From: Bryobacterales bacterium
GTDB lineage: Bacteria > Acidobacteriota > Terriglobia > Bryobacterales > Bryobacteraceae
Length of the DNA stretch: 45,644 bases
Assembly (NCBI GenBank): GCA_020847975.1
Contig: JADLBD010000266.1
Span: 1-45,644 of the forward strand
Direction of reading: 5' to 3'
Part shown: positions 39,686-45,644 of the stretch, in pieces
Numbering within the stretch: the stretch's first letter is position 1
Layout: each line of letters starts with the position of its first letter
Made by a program: the position numbers and the translations under genes
The notes under the pieces: generated by a model
What the model was told of the DNA's origin: nothing
Database searches by the model: none
The model's input: only the letters and a program-made list of their open reading frames with translations

Positions 39686-41845
39686 TCAATTGAATTTGGC
39701 GGCCTTGGCGATGAGTTGAGGGGTGGCGGTGGCGTCGCCGGGACGCGGAGTGCCGGGGTGGATGCACTTGGCGGGGCAGCCTTCGGCGGCTTTGACGAGG
39801 TCGGCGAAGGCGCCGAGTTTGGGGTCGGAGATGTAGGCCTGCTTGTTCGCGTCGTACAGGAAGAGGCGGGCGTTCACTTTCATACAGTCGTTACAACTGG
39901 TGCACAGGTATGAGTCGATGTAAGGATCCATGACCGCGGCGGCCGCGGAAGGCTCCTGGGGTTTGGCGGGTGCAGGCGGAGGTTGAGCTTTCGGCTGGGC
40001 TGCGGGGACAGGGCGAGGAGGAAGCGGGGTGGCGAGCAGCGACGCAGGCAAGGATTCGCGGCTCATGAGGGCGGCGACCAGGCGTTGAATGGCTTCGCGG
40101 GCCCCCTCCTGGCGGGCTTGCTGCACGGCAGCGGTGGAAGAGGCCTCGAGTTCCTTGCGGAGTTGAGCCGCGGAGGCTTCCCCGGCCATGTCGCATAGGG
40201 TCTTCCAGGACTGGAGATGCTGGCGGCAGAGGGCCACCATCCCGGCGGTGACGAGGGCGCGATGAAGGAGTCCGTTGGAATCGGCGAGCCAGAGGTAGGG
40301 AAGACCTTCGGGGGCGGGTTGTTCGAGGAAGGCGGTGAGTTCCACGTGGCTCGAATCCCAGGCGCGCGGAGGAATCACCTGGAAGTGACTGCGATACTGC
40401 GGGAGCATGGCGGCTGCGTGGGCAGGAGTGAGCGCATCCTTCCATTCGAACAGGCCGCCACCCTCGCGCGCGGCCGACAAGGTCATGGACTTCCAGGGAG
40501 TCTCCGCGGATTCACGGAGCAGGCGGAAATGGGTGGAGAAGTTGGCGCCGGAATCGGGATGGTAGAGAAAAGGCGGCAGAGGAGAGGAGTGAGTGGAGAG
40601 CAGCGCGAGGGCGGGGCGAGTGGTTGCGGCCATGGCAGCGAGGCAGTCACTCAGATGGGCGATTTCGGCGAGGGAGGAGCAGGCGACGAGGGCGTCCTGG
40701 TGGGCGATGGCGAGGGAGGCAAGGTCGGGCGAGGCGGGGTCCCAATCTCCATCATCGATGACAAGGACCTGCACGGGGCGGCCGGAGCGGAGGAGGCGGG
40801 CGAGTTCATCAAGCCGGGTAGCGGCAAGCGAGGCGGCGGATTCGCAGGCCACGACTACGGGAACAGCGGCGAGTTCGTCCGCGGTGGCGCCGCGCCAGTC
40901 AAAGCGCTGGAGGCGTTCTTCATGCAGTTCGGGGTGGAAGGCGCCTTCGGATTCGAGGCGGGCAGTGCGAATGGCGCGGAAGAGAGCGGCCATCTGCTGG
41001 AGGATCTGATCAGAGAACCGGAGGACGCCGGGGACGCCATCGCCGTTGGGAATGGCGCAGCCTCCGGCGGCTGTGATGCCGGGCTGAGCGGAGATTTCCT
41101 GTTCGGGAAGCAGGACCCAGAATGCGGGGCCATCCTTGTCGTTGAGGTAGAGTTCGAGGGAGGCGAGCGCCGCTTCGATACGGCGGCGGCGCTCGGGCTC
41201 CATGCGAGGAGGAGCTATTGGCTTGCGGAGCGCGGCGGACAGCGAGCCGGCGTCAAAGAAGAGGCGGCCTTCGGCTCCGAAGGTGGAGGCCACGGCTTCG
41301 GGGGATTTGGCCTGCGGGGCATGGCTGTCATCGACCGCAAGGAGATCCCGGAGGCGGGAGCGGAGGCGGGTGACTTCGGCGGCAAGGCGCTGGCGCGCGG
41401 GGCGGCGCGCGGCGGCGAGCAGGGCTCCGTGAAGGACGGGGAGGGCGGCGGCGCCGGGAGGCAGCAGCACGCCTTCGGAAGGCAGCGGCCAGGGAACGTT
41501 CCCTGCTCCGATCTGCTCGAGGGCGGCAGCCATGGGGATGGAGCCCGTACGGGCAACCAAGTCACGAAAGGAGCAGGCAAGGGCGTCCATTGCGGGGGAA
41601 GGCAGGAGGTCCGCGAGGGACGAGATGGCGGGGGATTCCCCGGCGCTGAGATGAATGGGGAATTTCAGATCGTTTATTCGTTTTACGACGGCAGGTTGGG
41701 GCAGTGGACCGGTGTTCGGGTCTCCTCCGGCAAGGTGAAAGGTAAGCAGCTTGTCCCGCCACCGGCTCACTTCGGCCGAATCCGGGGAATCGGCGGGCAG
41801 AGTGAATTGGGTGGTTTCTTGCGCGGTAAGAGTCATTTCGTTCAC
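39686..41845 (-). CDS. Third subunit of a 2-oxoacid oxidoreductase: degenerate PFOR C-terminal half with [4Fe-4S] domain
   Basis: A 719-residue protein from GTG 41845, with AAGGA five to six bases upstream, 11 bases after korB. Residues about 330-600 follow the C-terminal, TPP-domain part of large pyruvate:ferredoxin oxidoreductases: ARLLRSGRPVQVLVIDDG, SLAIAHQDALVACSSL, RPALALLSTHS, FQVIPPRAWDSSHVELTAFL and LPYLWLADSNGLLHRALV. But the TPP motif GDG...N is missing. A Pro/Ala linker leads to one [4Fe-4S] site: Cys648, Cys651 and Cys654 in CTSCNDC plus a Cys in EGCPAKC. The complex already has a complete TPP subunit (KorB), so this one may serve electron transfer or assembly. Confidence 0.7.
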   Translation of the reverse strand: MNEMTLTAQETTQFTLPADSPDSAEVSRWRDKLLTFHLAGGDPNTGPLPQPAVVKRINDLKFPIHLSAGESPAISSLADLLPSPAMDALACSFRDLVARTGSIPMAAALEQIGAGNVPWPLPSEGVLLPPGAAALPVLHGALLAAARRPARQRLAAEVTRLRSRLRDLLAVDDSHAPQAKSPEAVASTFGAEGRLFFDAGSLSAALRKPIAPPRMEPERRRRIEAALASLELYLNDKDGPAFWVLLPEQEISAQPGITAAGGCAIPNGDGVPGVLRFSDQILQQMAALFRAIRTARLESEGAFHPELHEERLQRFDWRGATADELAAVPVVVACESAASLAATRLDELARLLRSGRPVQVLVIDDGDWDPASPDLASLAIAHQDALVACSSLAEIAHLSDCLAAMAATTRPALALLSTHSSPLPPFLYHPDSGANFSTHFRLLRESAETPWKSMTLSAAREGGGLFEWKDALTPAHAAAMLPQYRSHFQVIPPRAWDSSHVELTAFLEQPAPEGLPYLWLADSNGLLHRALVTAGMVALCRQHLQSWKTLCDMAGEASAAQLRKELEASSTAAVQQARQEGAREAIQRLVAALMSRESLPASLLATPLPPRPVPAAQPKAQPPPAPAKPQEPSAAAAVMDPYIDSYLCTSCNDCMKVNARLFLYDANKQAYISDPKLGAFADLVKAAEGCPAKCIHPGTPRPGDATATPQLIAKAAKFN

Positions 41846-41856
41846 GGGAATCCTTA

Positions 41857-42810
41857 TTAGACCAGGAAGCGGTCCAGAGCTTTGTCGAGCGCCGCCGCCT
41901 TCTCGGCGGTTGTCCTGCCGAGACCTTCGGCGGTCTGATGGTCGTAGCGGAAAGAGCCGCCGGAGCGGTAGAAGAGGCCGATGGTATAGACGTCATCGCG
42001 ATCGGCGAGAGCGCGGGCGGCGGAAAGATCCGACGGGTCGTGCTCGACGCGATTGGGGAAGGCGCGCAACATGTTGGGATCGAGGTTGATGCCGTCAGGG
42101 TGGGTCATCATGAGGACGCGGGAGGGGTCCTCCTGGGCTGGGGCGAAGATGTTCGAGGTGAAGTGGGGGCAGCGCTGGAATACGCGGACGAAGGAAGCGC
42201 CCTTGTGTTCGTAGGCGGCTTTGATGGTGGCGTAGAGGTGGGGCGGGTTCCAGTCAACGGTTTGGGCGACGAAGGAGGCGTTGCGGATACCGAGAGTAAC
42301 GGAGATGGGATTGAGGGGAGGAAGCTGCGAGCCCTGGGGATGGGTGTTCGAGCGCTGCCCGACGGGAGTGGTGGGCGAAGTCTGCATTTTGGTGAGCCCA
42401 TAGATGTTGTTGTCGAGCAGCAGGATGGTCATATCCATGTTGTAGCGGATGGCATGGATCCAGTGGGCGGTGCCGATGGCGCAGCAATCGCCGTCACCGG
42501 TGACCACGAAGATATTGAGATCCGGGCGGCGGCTCTTGATGCCGCAGGCGACGGGCAGAGCGCGCCCGTGGAGACCATGGAAGCCGTAGGTTTTCATGTA
42601 ATGGGGGAAGCGGCTGGAGCAGCCGATGCCGGAGACGGTGACCGTGCGCTCGGGGGGGAGTTGGAGGTCGCGCGCAAGGCGCTGGACGGCTCCGAGAACG
42701 GAGTGGTCGCCACAGCCGGGGCACCAGCGAGCCTGGGCTCCGACGTAATCTTCGAGGACGCAAACTGTTGGTCTTGGTTCGAGTTCCCACTTTTCAGCGA
42801 GTGTATTCAT
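41857..42810 (-). CDS. korB: 2-oxoacid:ferredoxin oxidoreductase beta subunit
   Basis: A 317-residue TPP-binding subunit. ARWCPGCGDHSVLGAV near the N-terminus carries Cys30 and Cys33, used for a cluster in this family. SGIGCSSRFPHYMKTYGFHG binds substrate or cofactor, and VTGDGDCCAIG with LLDNNIYGLTKMQ is the complete TPP/Mg motif. GLHGRALPVACGIK also matches KorB/VorB. The expected reaction with KorA is oxidative decarboxylation of 2-oxoglutarate or another 2-oxoacid to an acyl-CoA with reduced ferredoxin. Its ATG overlaps the korA stop (ATGA). Choice of 2-oxoglutarate is by resemblance only. Confidence 0.9.
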   Translation of the reverse strand: MNTLAEKWELEPRPTVCVLEDYVGAQARWCPGCGDHSVLGAVQRLARDLQLPPERTVTVSGIGCSSRFPHYMKTYGFHGLHGRALPVACGIKSRRPDLNIFVVTGDGDCCAIGTAHWIHAIRYNMDMTILLLDNNIYGLTKMQTSPTTPVGQRSNTHPQGSQLPPLNPISVTLGIRNASFVAQTVDWNPPHLYATIKAAYEHKGASFVRVFQRCPHFTSNIFAPAQEDPSRVLMMTHPDGINLDPNMLRAFPNRVEHDPSDLSAARALADRDDVYTIGLFYRSGGSFRYDHQTAEGLGRTTAEKAAALDKALDRFLV

Positions 42811-44723
42811 TGCTGGTCTCCTGTGCGAGTTTGCCGGGCGATGGCGTCCAGTCTACGGCTGAGTTCCTGCTCGATCATGCCGGGAGGAAGAGGGCTGCCG
42901 GGGACGCGGGACCAGCAGTCGATGTCGATCAAGGTTTGGGCGCGCAGGAGTTGAGCGAGTTGCGAATAACGCCGGGTTTCGGGCGTGAGGTAGGGTTTAC
43001 CGGTCTCGTCGCTGTAGTTGATCTCGACGGTCAGGACATGGCGGAAGCGGGAAAAGATGCGTTTCAGACCGGGCTCGAGGGGGGAGAGGAAGCGGAGGTG
43101 AAGAGAGGAGACTTTCGCGCCTCGAGCGCGCAAGCGGTCCACTGCTTCCTCGATGGCCCCGAGAGTGGAGCCCCAACCGACCACAAGGAGGTCGCCTTCC
43201 TCGCCGCCATGGACTTTGGGAGCGATGAGGGCACCGGCAAGGACGGCAAGTTTCCGGCTGCGCATGTCCATGGCGCGCTGGTTGATGCCGGATTCGTAGG
43301 CGACGTGGCTGTACTCGTCGTGAGCGAGTCCGGTGAGAACGTACTGGCCGTGTTTCTGGCCGGGGATGGGGCGTGGGGAGAGGCCGGTATCGGGATCCCA
43401 GGCAAAGGGGGCGACTTCAGGATCCCAATCGCTCTGGTCGACGGGGGCGGCGAGCCAGGATTCGCTGACTTTTGGTTTGGGGAAGGGCTGCTGTCCGGTG
43501 GCGAGGTTGGCGTCGGAGAGCACCATGACGGGAGTGCGGAACTCTTCGGCGAGTTTGCGGGCGGTGACCATGAAGTGGAAGCACTCCTCGATGGTGGCGG
43601 GGGCGAGGATGATCTTGGGGCTGTCGCCCGGGGATGCATAGAGGGCGGCGAGGAGATCACCCTGTTCGATTTTGGTGGGCAGGCCGGTGGAGGGCCCGCC
43701 GCGCTGCACGACGACGATGACGAGGGGCACTTCGGCCATGACGGCAAAGCCGATGAATTCGGTTTTGAGGGCGAGGCCGGGGCCTGAGGTGATGGTGACG
43801 GCGGTGCGGCCGGCGTAGGAGGCTCCGATGGCGAAGCCGATGGCGGCGATTTCGTCTTCGGCCTGGTGGACAAAGCCGCCCACTTGCGAGAATGCGGAGG
43901 CGAGGAAGTGAGAGGCGGAGGTGGCCGGGGTAATGGGATACATGGCGCACAGTTCCATGCCGGAGGCCATGATTCCGAGGCCGAGCGCCTGGTTGCCGTT
44001 CATGGTGACGGTGGGCGCTTCGGTTCTGGAGGCGGGGACATGGAAGCGGTGCTCGGTGTTTTCGAGGGCCCATTTCCAACCGTCTTCGAGCAGGGCGAGG
44101 TTCTTTTCGACAGCCGCTCCACCTTTCTTCGAGAAGCGCTTGGTGACCTCGGCGCGCACCAGTTCCAAGTCGAGATCATAGAGGGCACAAAGCATGCCGA
44201 GGACCCACATATTCTTGCCGCGGCGGGGTTCGTCGGTGAGTTTGCGGCACTGCTGCTCGATGGGGATTTCGATGACGACGTAGCCGCGGCGGCGGAAGTC
44301 CTGGACGGCTTCGGCATACATGGCGCGGATTTCATCGATGGGATTTTCGGCCCAGGTGCTGTCGAGAAAGACGAGGGTGCCGGGGCGGAGGGCGCTGCTG
44401 TCGATGCGGCTGTAGAGGACCTGCTCGTTGAAGGCGAAGACGACGTCAGCGAAGTCGCCGGCGTTGGTGACGGGCTTCGAGCCGATGCGGATGCGGTTGC
44501 CGCTGGCTCCGGCGCGAGAGCGGGCCGGAGGTTCGATCTCGGCGGGGATAATCTCGACGGTCCACACACCGTTGCCGTTTCGAGCGCAAATGGCGCCGAA
44601 GGACTGGCCGCAGGTTTGGGCGCCTTCGCCCGAGTCGCTGACGATTTCGACAATGTGCTGATCGATGACCTCCGGCTGCCTGCGCTCAAGGGTGGTTTGC
44701 GCTTCCAAAGCGGATCGCTTCAT
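42807..44723 (-). CDS. korA: 2-oxoacid:ferredoxin oxidoreductase, fused gamma-alpha subunit
   Basis: A 638-residue protein from ATG 44723, preceded by GGAAGGAG. The N-terminal third is the gamma domain (HIVEIVSDSGEGAQTCGQSF, PARSRAGASGNRIRIG, ADVVFAFNEQVLYSR). The rest is the alpha, pyrimidine-binding part: NGNQALGLGIMASGMELC, MYPITPATSASHFLAS, HQAEDEIAAIGFAIGASYAG, TITSGPGLALKTEFIGFAVM and the C-terminal VVGWGSTLGAIEEAVDRLRA. This gamma-alpha fusion is usual in Acidobacteria and many aerobes, where the enzyme can replace 2-oxoglutarate dehydrogenase. It heads the operon korA-korB-third subunit. Confidence 0.92.
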   Translation of the reverse strand: MKRSALEAQTTLERRQPEVIDQHIVEIVSDSGEGAQTCGQSFGAICARNGNGVWTVEIIPAEIEPPARSRAGASGNRIRIGSKPVTNAGDFADVVFAFNEQVLYSRIDSSALRPGTLVFLDSTWAENPIDEIRAMYAEAVQDFRRRGYVVIEIPIEQQCRKLTDEPRRGKNMWVLGMLCALYDLDLELVRAEVTKRFSKKGGAAVEKNLALLEDGWKWALENTEHRFHVPASRTEAPTVTMNGNQALGLGIMASGMELCAMYPITPATSASHFLASAFSQVGGFVHQAEDEIAAIGFAIGASYAGRTAVTITSGPGLALKTEFIGFAVMAEVPLVIVVVQRGGPSTGLPTKIEQGDLLAALYASPGDSPKIILAPATIEECFHFMVTARKLAEEFRTPVMVLSDANLATGQQPFPKPKVSESWLAAPVDQSDWDPEVAPFAWDPDTGLSPRPIPGQKHGQYVLTGLAHDEYSHVAYESGINQRAMDMRSRKLAVLAGALIAPKVHGGEEGDLLVVGWGSTLGAIEEAVDRLRARGAKVSSLHLRFLSPLEPGLKRIFSRFRHVLTVEINYSDETGKPYLTPETRRYSQLAQLLRAQTLIDIDCWSRVPGSPLPPGMIEQELSRRLDAIARQTRTGDQQ

Positions 44724-44972
44724 GGCTCTCCTTCCGTGCGACGAGGGCGCTTCACTCCGGGATCGGAAGAATCGGAGGTCAACGGGCATCCTCGCGGTGG
44801 GTAGTAGCACGTTGACTTCCAGAAAGGAACAGGCGTGCGGAGAGGGGTTGTGGGGGTGACGAGAGTGGGAATTGGCACTTGGCGTTGCCGGGGGTTGGGG
44901 GATTTCACCCTACGGGGAGATGGAGTTTGGGCATGAGGACTTTGGCGGACGGCTGGATTTTTGTGGCTCAGA

Positions 44973-45244
44973 CTACTTTTTGAACTGGCTGAGCATGTCC
45001 AGGATGGTATCGGAGAATGGTTTCGCCTCTTCTTCGATCTGCTTGACGGTGTTCTTGAGTTTATGGCGGAGGTTGGCTTGGGTTCCTGCTCTTCAGGTGT
45101 TTGAAAGACGATGCGGGAGGTGGTGAAGCCGTAGATGCGGCCGTTTTGGGAGGAGCGGGCTTTGCCTTCGGGGGTAATGGGGCCGTGGGACTTGGCTCCG
45201 TTGGTGCGAGCGGCGTCGCTGTGTGCGGTGCTGATGGTGGACAT
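44973..45244 (-). pseudogene. Broken short gene of the NGAKSHGPITPEGKARSS type
   Basis: From ATG 45244 the frame encodes a recognisable N-terminus (AARTNGAKSHGPITPEGK, ARSSQNGRIYGF, VFQTPEEQ) found at the start of many acidobacterial hypothetical proteins. After about residue 55 this frame turns into Ser/Pro/Lys-rich nonsense. In another frame of the same strand a protein-like stretch continues (NLRHKLKNTVKQIEEEAKPF, then DTILDMLSQFKK) to TAG at 44973-44975. The usual middle of the family is absent. A frameshift or an out-of-frame internal deletion near 45065-45090 explains this. A single sequencing indel is possible. Confidence 0.62.
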
Positions 45245-45413
45245 AGGGTTCTACTCTGGCTTGGTTTTATCATGCGGAGGTTTCAGGATTTGTGGGGTGG
45301 GTTTGTAAGTGGGAAATATTTGTGAATTGACGGAGAATGAAACAGTTCCGGGAGACAGAGGTCTCCAATTGGGCGCGGAATCCAGGGGAAATTTCGGATT
45401 CGAAAGCAAGGAT

Positions 45414-45644
45414 TTATCCGTTTGCGGAGGGAGGGTTGGGCTTGGAGCGCTCATTTTCGGGGATGAACGAGCAAATCCAGGTGAAGAATTCGGGGAGATA
45501 GAAGGTCCAGAAAGGCAATTCGACGGCGGCAGCCGGTTCGGTCTGGCGGTTGTGTCGAATTTGTCGAATACGCGGGGATTTTCGGGTTATTGGGGAGAGC
45601 CGGAGGGCGCCGAGGAGGGCAAGGAGGAAGGCGAGGAAGCGAGA
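45414..45644 (-). CDS. Possible C-terminal part of a gene entering from the right edge
   Basis: On the - strand the frame from the window edge stays open for 76 codons to TAA at 45414-45416. It includes a hydrophobic start (FLAFLLALLGALRLS), a basic stretch (RKSPRIRQIRHNRQ) and an aromatic segment (FWTFYLPEFFTWICSFIP). The composition looks protein-like, but in GC-rich DNA this length is not conclusive. No family recognised. The 169 bases between it and the broken gene hold nothing I can name. Confidence 0.35.
   Translation of the reverse strand, partial: SRFLAFLLALLGALRLSPITRKSPRIRQIRHNRQTEPAAAVELPFWTFYLPEFFTWICSFIPENERSKPNPPSANG

Noticed and set aside
40217..41860. Frame of 547 codons on + opposite the third Kor subunit
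   Set aside because: Gly/Glu-rich with no domain; the - strand frame has a Shine-Dalgarno, operon context and a cysteine cluster.
45329..45500. Short + strand frame beginning ATG near 45337
   Set aside because: No ribosome binding site, no family resemblance and overlap with a better frame on the other strand.

Overview
The window looks like a piece of a high-GC acidobacterial chromosome, most like the Bryobacteraceae/Solibacter lineage. That placement is inferred from the gene families present. They include an NHL-repeat protein with a Solibacter-type C-terminal beta-sandwich, a DUF1592-DUF1552 pair, a Ser/Thr kinase with TolB-like and TPR regions, an ECF sigma/anti-sigma/DUF4097 cluster, sulfatase, DUF1080 and SUMF1-hydrolase proteins, and a short gene with an NGAKSHGPITPEGKARSS N-terminus. 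No rRNA, tRNA, CRISPR array, insertion sequence or prophage was recognised.

Layout, left to right. 1-1353: the tail of an unknown gene, a UPF0175 antitoxin with a broken DUF3368 PIN toxin, and a gene-free stretch holding a phased palindromic repeat. 1354-8382: lactate permease and a polytopic glycosyltransferase (+), then a secreted NHL protein and a sulfatase (-). 8620-11870: a Zn/Cd-type P-ATPase divergent from its probable SmtB/ArsR regulator, then a uridine-kinase-like gene. 11938-14842: a LysR regulator with a three-half-site box, and an amino-acid decarboxylase overlapped by an XRE-cupin regulator. 14901-17929: an ECF sigma factor, a HEAT-type anti-sigma factor and two DUF4097 proteins in one operon. 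18090-27306: DUF4337 and LssY_C proteins, DUF1080, a 5'-3' exonuclease, an APC permease, DUF58, a TonB-dependent receptor and purH.

27332-28257 is a small scarred zone: a hicBA toxin-antitoxin pair, a short possible secreted reading frame and a gene fragment. 28244-37920: a SUMF1-hydrolase fusion, the DUF1592/DUF1552 operon, and a tricorn-like S41 peptidase directly followed by the kinase. 37938-39683: a 55-aa gene, an iodotyrosine-deiodinase-like flavoprotein and two conserved-looking small proteins. 39686-44723: a three-gene 2-oxoacid:ferredoxin oxidoreductase operon whose third product looks like a detached, catalytically degenerate PFOR C-terminal half with one [4Fe-4S] site. 44973-45644: a broken short gene and the end of another reading frame.

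The most interesting items are the extra Kor subunit, the deiodinase-like protein with an intact substrate-binding triad, the DUF58/TonB-receptor overlap, the sigma/anti-sigma/DUF4097 cluster, and a change of strand composition: the + strand is C-rich in the left two thirds and G-rich after about 35 kb, whichever strand is coding.
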